DNA from: DAHUYF01 sp035553515
Lineage (GTDB): Bacteria > Pseudomonadota > Alphaproteobacteria > ATCC43930 > CGMCC-115725
Direction: 5' to 3'
Length of the DNA: 64,000 nucleotides
Assembly: GCA_035553515.1 (NCBI GenBank)
Contig: DATNDG010000057.1
Span: 1 to 64,000, forward strand
In this document: positions 1 through 7,722 of the stretch, piece after piece
Layout: every line of letters starts with the position of its first letter
Numbering within the stretch: the stretch's first letter is position 1
Translations under genes and position numbers: made by a program
Notes under the pieces: model-generated
What the model was told of the DNA's origin: nothing
The model's database searches: none
The model's input: the letters and a program-made list of their open reading frames with translations, nothing else

Positions 1-91
1 AGCCTGCCGAAAATTGCCTAATAACCGGTGAAGGTTGAGGCGGGACGGGCTGCGGCGCTCTTATTCCGCCTGTCCCGGTCCGAGCGGCGCT

Positions 92-814
92 TCAGATTGC
101 CTGCCGCCGCTCCGTCGAGAGAGGCCGCTCTCCCGCTTTGCGACTGCGTATCTCCTCGATCCGATCGAGGCAGCGGTCTATGTCGCGAAACGGCAGGCCG
201 CTCAGCTCGGAAAGCTCGAGGTCCCACCATCTGAGCCGCAACAGCCGCTCGATCGTCTTCTCCGGGAAGCGGAGCCGTTTCACGCGTGCGGGAACGCCGG
301 CGACGGCGGCGTAAGGGGGCACGTCCTTGGTCACCACCGCGCCGGCGGCGATGATGGCGCCGTCGCCGACGGAAGCGCCGGGCATGATGTTGACGTGATG
401 CCCCGTCCAGACGTCGCTGCCGATGGTCACGCGCTGGAACATGTCCGGCGTGCGCTCGAGACGGACGAACTCGTTGTATTCGTCGACCCAATCGAAGGTG
501 TGCGACAGATACTGGAACTCGTGGGTGCTGAGCCAGTCGGTCGGATGATTGAACGGATTGAACGAATTCCGGATGCCGAAGGCGCAGAAGTTTCCGATGG
601 TGGCTCGCCCGACGAAGCCATGATCGTTCATCCCGGAATACCGGCCAAATTCCACGTCCGGTCCGATCTGCGTTTGGAGACCGAGCCGCGCCGGACCGTT
701 CAGGCGCGAGGTCAGGATCCGCGCGCCCGGTTTCAGCCGAATGACGCCGTGCAAGGTAAGCGGGACCTTCGTCGTGTTCTCTTCCCGCTCGATATAGATC
801 GTGTCGTAGATCAT
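92..814 (-). CDS. CatB-type hexapeptide acetyltransferase
   Basis: A 240-residue left-handed beta-helix acyltransferase of the xenobiotic acetyltransferase type (CatB/VatD relatives). Such enzymes move an acetyl group from acetyl-CoA to a hydroxyl or amino group. Hexapeptide repeats run from about residue 45 to 180, and the family's catalytic His is seen at residue 90 in the sequence FNHPTDW. The ATG follows a GGAG ribosome site. It lies 26 bases downstream of the transketolase C subunit on the same strand, so they probably share a transcript. That context suggests an O- or N-acetylation of a sugar rather than antibiotic resistance; the substrate cannot be read from sequence. Confidence 0.85.
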   Translation of the reverse strand: MIYDTIYIEREENTTKVPLTLHGVIRLKPGARILTSRLNGPARLGLQTQIGPDVEFGRYSGMNDHGFVGRATIGNFCAFGIRNSFNPFNHPTDWLSTHEFQYLSHTFDWVDEYNEFVRLERTPDMFQRVTIGSDVWTGHHVNIMPGASVGDGAIIAAGAVVTKDVPPYAAVAGVPARVKRLRFPEKTIERLLRLRWWDLELSELSGLPFRDIDRCLDRIEEIRSRKAGERPLSTERRQAI

Positions 815-840
815 CTTCTCCGGCTAACTCACGGACACCT

Positions 841-1764
841 TTAGCGAGCGGCACTCCATGCCCTGCGGCATGCCGCGGCGATCGCGGCGGCGTCGAAGCC
901 GAAGCGGCGGCGGAGCTCGGCCCGGTCGAGACCGCCGAGCGCCAGCGCGTGCGGCGGGCCCAATCGCTCGATCCTGACCGGCGCATCGCATGCCGCCTTC
1001 CAGGCGTAGAGGGCGGCGGCCAATCCGCCGTGCGGGAAGTGCTCCTCGACGGCGAGGATCGTGTGAATCGATTGCGGCAGCGCGTCGAGCGCCGCCGTAT
1101 CGAGCGGCTTTACGGTGTGCATCTGCAGATGGAGCGGGGCGATGCCGTCGCGCGCCAGCTCATCGAGCGCCGTCGCGGCCTCGCTGGCAACATCGCCGGT
1201 GGTGATGACGGCGATCTTGCGGCCCTGGCGCACCAGGCGAGCGCGGCCCAGCTGCGCCGGCGCCTCGGCGGCATAGTCGGGCTCGCCATAGCGGCCGACG
1301 CGCAGATAACTCGGGTCTGGAGCCGCCAGCAGCTGGGGCAGCAGCGCCGCCATCTCCTCGGGACTGCCGGGCGCCACGACTGTCATGGCGGGGATGGCGC
1401 TCATCAGTGCAAGATCGTCGGCCGCATGGTGGGTGACGCCGCTGTCGGAGTAGGTGTAGCCGCCGCCCGCCCCGACGATCACGACCGGTGCGTGGTGGTA
1501 GCCCACCGCTATTCGGATCTGCTCGTAGCAGCGGCCGGTTGCGAAGGAGGCGATCGAGTAGGCGACGGGACGCCAGCCTTCGAGCGCGAGACCGGCGGCA
1601 CAATCGACGAGCTGCGCTTCGGCCACGCCGACATTGACATAGCGCGGGCCAAAATCGGCCGCGAACTTGTCGAAGACGCCGTAACCAAGATCGCCCGTGA
1701 GCAGCATCACGCGCTCATCGGCTGCGGCGAGACGGTGGAGCGTATCGGCAAAGGCGCGCCTCAT
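841..1764 (-). CDS. transketolase, C-terminal subunit
   Basis: A 307-residue protein equal to the pyrimidine-binding and C-terminal domains of transketolase. The catalytic Glu that activates thiamine diphosphate is visible in VGVAEAQLVD, followed by the GGGYTYSDSGVTHH stretch typical of the family. It should form the active enzyme with the N subunit encoded just upstream. I start it at the ATG at 1764, which overlaps the stop codon of the N subunit in an ATGA arrangement and so implies translational coupling; a longer in-frame extension to 1848 is unlikely. Split transketolases are often found in polysaccharide or secondary-sugar clusters, which fits the acetyltransferase downstream. Confidence 0.88.
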   Translation of the reverse strand: MRRAFADTLHRLAAADERVMLLTGDLGYGVFDKFAADFGPRYVNVGVAEAQLVDCAAGLALEGWRPVAYSIASFATGRCYEQIRIAVGYHHAPVVIVGAGGGYTYSDSGVTHHAADDLALMSAIPAMTVVAPGSPEEMAALLPQLLAAPDPSYLRVGRYGEPDYAAEAPAQLGRARLVRQGRKIAVITTGDVASEAATALDELARDGIAPLHLQMHTVKPLDTAALDALPQSIHTILAVEEHFPHGGLAAALYAWKAACDAPVRIERLGPPHALALGGLDRAELRRRFGFDAAAIAAACRRAWSAAR

Positions 1765-2636
1765 GGGTGGCTCCGATGGATCGGTCGGACGCCAAGCTCG
1801 CCGAGCGCCGCCTCGACCTCCTCCGACGATGGCACGCGGTAGTGCCAAAGCGTCCGGTCGGTCATGAAGCTGACGCCCTGCCCGCCCCGTGTCCTGGCGA
1901 TGATGGCGGAAGGCTTGCCGGCAGCGAACGGCAGCCGGTCGAGTGTCGCCACGAGCCCGCGGAGGTCGTGGCCGTCGACGGTCTCGGCCGCCCAGCCGAA
2001 GGCCCGGAATTTCTCTTCAAGCGGCATGTGACCCATGATGACGTCGCTGCGGCCGACCGCCTGCAGCCCATTGTAGTCGACGATCGCCACCAGGCGGTCG
2101 AGTTGCTGTGCCGCGGCGAACATCGCGGCTTCCCAGACGCTGCCCTCGTTGCATTCGCCGTCGCTCATCAGCACGACGCCGCGGGCCGCGATACCTTTGA
2201 GCCGCAATCCGTAGAGCATGCCGGTGGCCATGCCGAGCCCGTGTCCCAGGCTTCCCGAAGAGATTTCGAGCGCGGGAAGGGCGTGACGGCACGGGTGGTT
2301 GATCAGCACCGAGTCGTTCTTGGCGTAGGAGGCCAGCAGCTGCCGTTCGATGAAGCCGAGCTCCGCCAGCAGCGCGTAGTAGGCGGTGCAGGCATGCCCT
2401 TTGCTGAATAGAAAACGATCGCGCGCCGGGTCTTTGATCGAAGCCGGCGAAAGCTTCAGCCAGCCGCTGTGGAGCGCCACCAGGATATCGGTGCAGCTCA
2501 GCGCCGAGCTCAAATGCCCTTGTCGCCCATCGGCCGCCATTTGGATGCAGGTGGCGCGAATTCGCCGAGCGCGCTGCTCCAGCGCCGCGAAGATGCTCTC
2601 GGGAGATGGCCGGTGCGCAACTGTGGTGCTCAGCAT
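1761..2636 (-). CDS. transketolase, N-terminal subunit
   Basis: A 291-residue thiamine-diphosphate-binding half of transketolase. The diphosphate and metal motif is seen as SDGECNEGSVWE followed about 25 residues later by DYNG, and the substrate and cofactor histidines occur in GHLSSALS and SKGHACTAYY. It heads a three-gene minus-strand set (N subunit, C subunit, acetyltransferase) and is divergent from the radical SAM gene. Full-length transketolase of central metabolism is about 660 residues in one chain, so this pair is probably a specialised enzyme that transfers a two-carbon unit in sugar biosynthesis (inference from context). Confidence 0.88.
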   Translation of the reverse strand: MLSTTVAHRPSPESIFAALEQRARRIRATCIQMAADGRQGHLSSALSCTDILVALHSGWLKLSPASIKDPARDRFLFSKGHACTAYYALLAELGFIERQLLASYAKNDSVLINHPCRHALPALEISSGSLGHGLGMATGMLYGLRLKGIAARGVVLMSDGECNEGSVWEAAMFAAAQQLDRLVAIVDYNGLQAVGRSDVIMGHMPLEEKFRAFGWAAETVDGHDLRGLVATLDRLPFAAGKPSAIIARTRGGQGVSFMTDRTLWHYRVPSSEEVEAALGELGVRPIHRSHP

Positions 2637-2759
2637 CGGAGCTCCCGAAGGCGGCAGACGCCGCTACCGACATCAAGACTAGGCGCGATGTGTCAAGGGA
2701 ATATTAACTTCGATTCCAAGCCGCGGGATTGGCGCGGGATTCCAGAGCTCTGGCGGACC

Positions 2760-2787
2760 TTGATGGCGCGGCTTCATTATTTATTAG
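2760..2787 (+). promoter_or_regulatory. possible promoter for the radical SAM gene
   Basis: TTGATG, a 16-base spacer and TATTAG lie in a locally AT-rich patch about 28 bases before the ATG at 2815. The match to the sigma-70 consensus is partial, so this is a suggestion only. Confidence 0.3.
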
Positions 2788-2814
2788 CCGAATTGCGCTT
2801 GAGTTGGCGCCTGC

Positions 2815-4338
2815 ATGAGGGTGACCATGCCGCCTTCCCTGATGACGCCGCTGGACCTCCTCCTCGTCCATCCCGGCGGCAAGCAACGCATCTATCAGCA
2901 GCTCGGCGATACGCTCACCGCGATCGAGCCGCCGCTCTGGTGCCGGCTCATCGCGGGCTATGTGCGCGACCGCGGCCACTCCGTCGCCATCATCGATTCC
3001 GAGGCCGAGGGCTGGGGGCCGGAACAAGTCGCCGACGAAGTCGCGCGGCGCCGGCCGCGCCTCGTCGGCATGATCGTGTTCGGCCATCAGCCCTCGGCCT
3101 CGACCCAGCAGATGGTGGGCGCCGGCCTCACCTGCCGTGCCATCAAGGAGCGCACTCCCGAGCAGAAGATCGTCATCGCCGGCGGCCATGTGGCGGCGCT
3201 GCCCGAGCGCACGCTGCGCGAGGAGGCGGTCGATTTCGCCTGCAACGGCGAGGGGCCGGTCACGATCCTGGCGCTGCTCGAGCAGCTCCGGACCGAGGCG
3301 CCGCTCGATTGCGCCGGCATCCCGGGCCTCGTGTGGTGGCAGGGTGCGGCGGTGCGCGCCAACCCTTCGCCGCCGCTCATCAAGGACCTCGACGCCGATC
3401 TCCACGGCAATGTCTGGGATCTGCTGCCGATCGAGCGCTATCGCGCCCATAACTGGCAATGCTTCGGCGATCTCGCCCAGCGCCAGCCCTACGCTTCGAT
3501 CTACACCTCGCTCGGCTGTCCCTACACCTGCAGCTTCTGCTGCATCAACGCGCCGTTCGGCACCAACCGCTACCGCATGCGCAGTGCCAAGGCGGTCGCC
3601 GCGGAGATCGACCTCCTGCACAACACCTACGGCGTCAAGACCTTCAAGATCATCGACGAGATGTTCGTGCTCAACGAACGCCATGTGCTGGCGCTGTGCG
3701 ACGAGCTGATCGAGCGCGATTACGGCCTGAACATCTGGGCCTATGCACGCGTCGATACGGTGAAGCCGCATCTACTGCGGCAGATGCGCAAGGCGGGCAT
3801 CCGCTGGCTCGGGCTCGGCATCGAGTCCGGCAGCGAACATGTCCGCGACGGCGCCGACAAGACCTTCGCGCAACAGGACATCATCGATGCGGTGCGCGAG
3901 ATCCAGGCGGCCGACATCAATATCATCGGCAATTTCATCTTCGGCCTGCCCGACGACGATCTCGCCAGCATGCGCCAGACCCTCGATCTCGCGCTCGAGC
4001 TCAATTGCGAGTTCATCAACTTCTATTCGGCCATGGCCTATCCCGGCTCGGCGCTCCACCGCGTGGCGGTGGAGAAGGGCTGGCCCTTGCCCGAGCACTG
4101 GAGCGGCTATTCCCAGCACAGCTACGACTGCCTGCCCCTGCCGACCGATAAGGTGCCGGCCGCCGAGGTCTTGCGCTTCCGCGACGAGGCCTTCCACGAA
4201 TATTTCGCGAGCAAGCGCTACCTCGACATGGTGGCGCAGAAATTCGGCCGGGAGACACGCGCGCACATCGAGCAGATGGCCGTGCACAGGCTGCGCCGCA
4301 AGCTTCTCGAAGAGCCGCCGGCGTCGGGCGCCGGGTGA
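2815..4338 (+). CDS. B12-binding domain radical SAM protein
   Basis: A 507-residue protein with an N-terminal cobalamin-binding-like domain (about residues 12-165) and a radical SAM domain (about 225-440). The three iron-sulfur cysteines are C235, C239 and C242 in GCPYTCSFC. Members of this class cleave S-adenosylmethionine and often methylate or rearrange unactivated carbons on sugars, lipids or tetrapyrroles. The usual DxHxxG cobalamin histidine motif is not evident, so true B12 binding is uncertain. ATG codons at 2827 and 2842 are alternative starts, and GAGGG sits just before 2827. The glycosyltransferase follows after 16 bases, probably in one transcript. The substrate is unknown. Confidence 0.82.
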   Translation: MRVTMPPSLMTPLDLLLVHPGGKQRIYQQLGDTLTAIEPPLWCRLIAGYVRDRGHSVAIIDSEAEGWGPEQVADEVARRRPRLVGMIVFGHQPSASTQQMVGAGLTCRAIKERTPEQKIVIAGGHVAALPERTLREEAVDFACNGEGPVTILALLEQLRTEAPLDCAGIPGLVWWQGAAVRANPSPPLIKDLDADLHGNVWDLLPIERYRAHNWQCFGDLAQRQPYASIYTSLGCPYTCSFCCINAPFGTNRYRMRSAKAVAAEIDLLHNTYGVKTFKIIDEMFVLNERHVLALCDELIERDYGLNIWAYARVDTVKPHLLRQMRKAGIRWLGLGIESGSEHVRDGADKTFAQQDIIDAVREIQAADINIIGNFIFGLPDDDLASMRQTLDLALELNCEFINFYSAMAYPGSALHRVAVEKGWPLPEHWSGYSQHSYDCLPLPTDKVPAAEVLRFRDEAFHEYFASKRYLDMVAQKFGRETRAHIEQMAVHRLRRKLLEEPPASGAG

Positions 4339-4354
4339 GAGAGCTGTCTAGGCC

Positions 4355-5401
4355 GTGACCAAGCGGATCAAGGTCTCCTGCCTCTATGACGGCGAGTTCG
4401 CGGGTTATCCGAATCTCTTCCATCCGCTCGGCATGTCCGGCCTGTCGCATCCCGACATCGACTTCGGGTTCGCCGACGATCCCGAGGCGGATGCGTGGTT
4501 CTTTCACACGGTAGCGATCGAACCCAGGCGGCCGCGCCTTGTCTTCCATCTGGAAGAAGTGCGCGCGCTCGCCTGTCTCGACGGTCCCTGGCTCGATAGC
4601 TTTCCGGCGCCGGCCGTTGAAGGCCGGCTCCGCGCCCTCCTGGAAAGCGACCGCTATAAGGCGATCGTCACCCATCTCGATCTCACCGACACGGGGCTGC
4701 GAAGCTATTTCCGCTCTGACATCATCGATGCGAAAATCCGCCGGGCGGCGCTCGGCATCGCCAGGAAGCCGGACCGGACGGCGGTGGACCGCCCCTTCAC
4801 CCTGGTTTTCACCAACAGCTTCCATCACCATCCGGACAATCTCGTACGGCGCGGTTTCGCCGAACTGCTGCTTGCCTTCCGCGCGTTGCGCCAGGAAGTG
4901 CGGGATGCGCAGCTCCTGGTCTATGCCCGCGGATTGAGCGCCGAGCCCGAGGACGGCGTCACCGTCATCAGCGACAGCCTCGACGAGGAAGGCATCGACC
5001 GGCTTTATGCGCGCGCCGATGCTGCAGTGCTCTGGGCCGTCGATCTGCACAGCCATACGACCTTGCGCTCGATTGCGATGGGCTGCGTGACGATCGTGTC
5101 GGATGCGCCGGGCTACGCCGAGCTGGTCCGCACCGGCGCCACAGGCTTCATCGTGCCCGGCCGCTACGGACGGGACTGCTATGTTCACCCGCGCGGCCGC
5201 ACCTTCTCCCGGCGCCACATCACCGAGGTCAATGCCGAGGCGGCGGGCAGGATCGCCGCGCTTCTGATCGAGCTTGCGCGGGACCGCGACTATACCCTCG
5301 CCTTCGCCCGCCGCGCCCAGGAGACGATCCGCGCCGAGCGGACGCTCGACGACTGGCAGAGCGACTTCGGCGAGATTTTTCTCGAGGCGGCCGCCGCCTA
5401 G
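4355..5401 (+). CDS. glycosyltransferase family 1-like protein
   Basis: A 348-residue protein starting with GTG. The C-terminal half resembles a GT-B donor-binding domain: a stretch ending DADAAVLWAVDLHSH-like, then GCVTIVSDAPGYAELV and GATGFIVPG, the usual place where the nucleotide-sugar is held. The N-terminal half is divergent and not recognised. It is the last gene of the plus-strand pair with the radical SAM protein. Together with the divergent acetyltransferase and transketolase genes, it suggests assembly of a modified glycan; which sugar and acceptor are involved cannot be told. The GT assignment rests on fold-level patterns, so confidence is moderate. Confidence 0.65.
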   Translation: MTKRIKVSCLYDGEFAGYPNLFHPLGMSGLSHPDIDFGFADDPEADAWFFHTVAIEPRRPRLVFHLEEVRALACLDGPWLDSFPAPAVEGRLRALLESDRYKAIVTHLDLTDTGLRSYFRSDIIDAKIRRAALGIARKPDRTAVDRPFTLVFTNSFHHHPDNLVRRGFAELLLAFRALRQEVRDAQLLVYARGLSAEPEDGVTVISDSLDEEGIDRLYARADAAVLWAVDLHSHTTLRSIAMGCVTIVSDAPGYAELVRTGATGFIVPGRYGRDCYVHPRGRTFSRRHITEVNAEAAGRIAALLIELARDRDYTLAFARRAQETIRAERTLDDWQSDFGEIFLEAAAA

Positions 5402-5514
5402 GCGCTTCCCGCCCGCCTTCGCTCGGCCGCCGGCAGCTCATCGCTGCCCGGCCCGCTAAACGCAATACCGTCTACCGGCACCTCTCGGGGACCGGTCTAT
5501 CTAGATGGTCATGG

Positions 5515-5530
5515 CGCGGATTCATCCGCG
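5515..5530. repeat. 7-bp inverted repeat
   Basis: CGCGGAT, TC, ATCCGCG forms a perfect short dyad between the glycosyltransferase and the CLC gene. There is no T-run, so it is not a convincing terminator. Confidence 0.3.
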
Positions 5531-5661
5531 GATCAGAAATCGTCTCCTTGAGCGCGGTGGCAGCTGCGAGGGATGATATGCTTGCCGAGAGGCGGCCAGG
5601 TCGTGCAGCCGCCGGATCTCGGGACCAAGCCCGGCACGTCTCTCTCGGCGAGGATAGGGAG

Positions 5662-6966
5662 ATGATTTCAACCGTTGGCACTTCCGCGCTCGGTGGAGTT
5701 CTAGGCGGATCGGCTGCAGCCTTGCTGGTTGTTGGTGTCACCGAGATGATCAAGGCGATGCTCACCCTCGTCTCCAGACAGGACGCCTGGGTGCTTATCC
5801 TCGTGCCTCTGCTCGGATTGGGGTTCTCGGTTCTCGTGCTTCATGGATTCGGTTTGAGTAGCAAAACGCATACTTCGGGGCGGCCGCGGTGGGCGGCCGC
5901 ATGGCGAACCTTTCCGCCAGGCGCCGTTCGCTCGGATCTGACCGGCGATATCGTGGAGTTCGCAGGCGAGGAGGAGCGCTTTCCGTGGCGTTTGGTGCCG
6001 ATCCGCCTGGTTGCCGTCTACGCCACAGTAGGCCTGGGTGCGGCGATGGGGACTGAGAAGCCGGCTGCCTATCTCGGGGTCGCTACAGGAGTAGCTCTCG
6101 GAGATCTCCGGTGGCGCTGGCTTCTGCGACCGGCAGCAGTGGGGGGCGGCGCGGCGGGCGTAGCGGTGCTGATGGGGATTCCCCTGGTTGGCACCGCGTT
6201 GATCCTCGAACTGGAGCGACGGCACGCCTCACTGAGCGTCGAGCGGGTGACTTCGGCACTCGTCGGTGGATTCGTTGGATGGTTTTGGCACGTTGCTCTT
6301 GGTGTCGACCTGATTCGCCTGGTTGTTCCCAAAGAACCGCCGCACAGCTTTCAACAGGCTCTGATGGCGGCGCTGTTCATCGGGCTGCTTTCCGGCTCGA
6401 TCACCTCGATCGCAGGAACAGCGATCTATCGAGCGAAATATTGGCATGCCCGCCCCATCGTCCGGTTCACCCTTGGCGGGCTGGTCTTGGGAGCGGCCGC
6501 GTTGATCCTCGCAATAATCGCCGCTCCGTCGGCCGCCGTGGGCCCAGGCAGCGGAGCGATCGCGTGGGCAGAGAGCACGCGGGCCCCAGCGCTGACCGTG
6601 CTCGCGGTCACTTTGCTCCGGGCAGTAGCCACCACCGCTTCCTCGGCGGTAGGCGGATGTGGCGGCCTGTTTGTGCCGTTTTTGGCAATCGGCGACCTTG
6701 CAGGGCGGGTGTTCGCACCGTCGCTGGAACTGCCGGCCGATCTTGCCGGTGCGGCCGGTGCAGCGAGTGGGATCAGCGGCGGCTATCATTTGCCTTTCAC
6801 CGCTGTCGCGCTCGTCCTCGGCCAAGGCGGCCCCAGCTTCGCGATGCTGACCTGCGTGGCGACGGTTATCGTTGCGGCCTACGCCGGCAAGGGCACAGCA
6901 TTGTTGCTGGATCGAAGTCTGGCGCGTTGGCCTTACCCGGTCGAGAGCGACTCCTATACCTTCTGA
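5662..6966 (+). CDS. CLC-family chloride channel/antiporter, divergent
   Basis: A 434-residue membrane protein of the CLC type. The GxFxP anion-site motif is recognisable as GGLFVP near the C-terminal third. The gating-glutamate motif, normally GREGP, appears as GTEKP at residues 130-134, keeping the glutamate at 132. The N-terminal GSGIP motif is not recognisable. I prefer the ATG at 5662, preceded by AGGATAGGGAG; in-frame TTG 5548 and ATG 5578 give longer forms with a non-membrane N-terminus. No CBS domains follow. Codon choice looks less GC-biased than in neighbouring genes, hinting at transfer. Whether it is a channel, an exchanger or selective for chloride is open. Confidence 0.75.
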   Translation: MISTVGTSALGGVLGGSAAALLVVGVTEMIKAMLTLVSRQDAWVLILVPLLGLGFSVLVLHGFGLSSKTHTSGRPRWAAAWRTFPPGAVRSDLTGDIVEFAGEEERFPWRLVPIRLVAVYATVGLGAAMGTEKPAAYLGVATGVALGDLRWRWLLRPAAVGGGAAGVAVLMGIPLVGTALILELERRHASLSVERVTSALVGGFVGWFWHVALGVDLIRLVVPKEPPHSFQQALMAALFIGLLSGSITSIAGTAIYRAKYWHARPIVRFTLGGLVLGAAALILAIIAAPSAAVGPGSGAIAWAESTRAPALTVLAVTLLRAVATTASSAVGGCGGLFVPFLAIGDLAGRVFAPSLELPADLAGAAGAASGISGGYHLPFTAVALVLGQGGPSFAMLTCVATVIVAAYAGKGTALLLDRSLARWPYPVESDSYTF

Positions 6967-7057
6967 TCATTGCGGCGTCTAAATGCTCCGAGGTAGCGCC
7001 GCACAAGGCTCAGTCCGGACCACGTCCGCTCACCCGCGCCAAGCCCGAAGGCCGGAA

Positions 7058-7086
7058 TTGACAGATTAGTACGTCCGTACTAATAT
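7058..7086 (+). promoter_or_regulatory. sigma-70 promoter of the tetR gene
   Basis: TTGACA at 7058-7063, a 17-base spacer and TATAAT-like TAATAT at 7081-7086. This is a near-consensus promoter. The expected transcription start, about 7 bases past the -10 box, falls on or next to the ATG at 7093. Confidence 0.75.
7066..7083. promoter_or_regulatory. palindromic operator for the TetR regulator
   Basis: TTAGTACG, TC, CGTACTAA: a perfect inverted repeat with 8-base arms occupying the promoter spacer and entering the -10 box. A further half site, CGTACTA at 7096-7102, lies inside the first codons of the gene. Its position predicts repression of transcription by the encoded TetR protein (inference). 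Confidence 0.72.
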
Positions 7087-7092
7087 CCGCAC

Positions 7093-7722
7093 ATGCGTAC
7101 TAGGCCCAAATCTGCTCCCGCGGAGAACAGATCGTTCGCCGAGACTGCGCGCCGCGTGCAAATCGTCGACTGTGCGATCGAGACGATCGCCGAACTGGGA
7201 TTTGCCAAGGCCTCGGTCGAGCAAATCGCCAAGCGGGCTGGTGTCAGCAAGGGCGTCATCACCTATCACTTCCCGAACAAGGAAGAGATTGTCGACGCAA
7301 TCGTCGAGAAAGTGGTCGCCGCAGGTCGCGCCTATATGGAGCCGCGGATCATGGCCGAGACGTCAGCGGCCGGACGGTTGCGCGCCTATATCGAATCCGA
7401 TCTGGAATTCATCGACGCCCATCGCAAGCCACTGATCGCCCTTGTTGAGATCGCGATGAGCGCACGCCGTGCCGATGGCAGCCTGGTCATCGGCCCCGAG
7501 TCGCTCGCCCAGCGAACTGCGAGCCTGGAAGAGCTGCTGCGCGCCGGTCAGCGGTCCGGTGAATTCCGCCGCTTCCATACGCGCGTGATGGCGCTGACGA
7601 TCATCCAGGCCATCGACGGTGTGCCGCCGCTGTTGGCGCGCGAGCCCAACCTTGACGTCAAGCTGCATGCGAAGGAGCTGTCAGCAGCCTTCGCCCTCGC
7701 CACTCGGAGGCAATCCTCATGA
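7093..7722 (+). CDS. TetR/AcrR family transcriptional regulator
   Basis: A 209-residue regulator. The helix-turn-helix is clear at about residues 30-65 (FAKASVEQIAKRAGVSKG then ITYHFPNKEEI), followed by an alpha-helical ligand-binding domain. It probably represses itself and the acyltransferase gene, whose start codon overlaps its stop (ATGA at 7719-7722). The promoter directly upstream contains a palindromic operator. Because the predicted transcript starts at about the first base of the ATG, the message is probably leaderless; no ribosome site is present upstream. The inducer is unknown. Confidence 0.9.
   Translation: MRTRPKSAPAENRSFAETARRVQIVDCAIETIAELGFAKASVEQIAKRAGVSKGVITYHFPNKEEIVDAIVEKVVAAGRAYMEPRIMAETSAAGRLRAYIESDLEFIDAHRKPLIALVEIAMSARRADGSLVIGPESLAQRTASLEELLRAGQRSGEFRRFHTRVMALTIIQAIDGVPPLLAREPNLDVKLHAKELSAAFALATRRQSS

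Noticed and set aside
18..986. A long minus-strand reading frame overlapping the acetyltransferase
   Set aside because: It is an out-of-frame shadow with Arg/Ser-rich composition and no family pattern; the 240-residue acetyltransferase in another frame is well supported.
2815..4338. Naming the radical SAM protein BchE or another tetrapyrrole enzyme
   Set aside because: Shared domain layout alone does not indicate substrate, and no bacteriochlorophyll genes are nearby.
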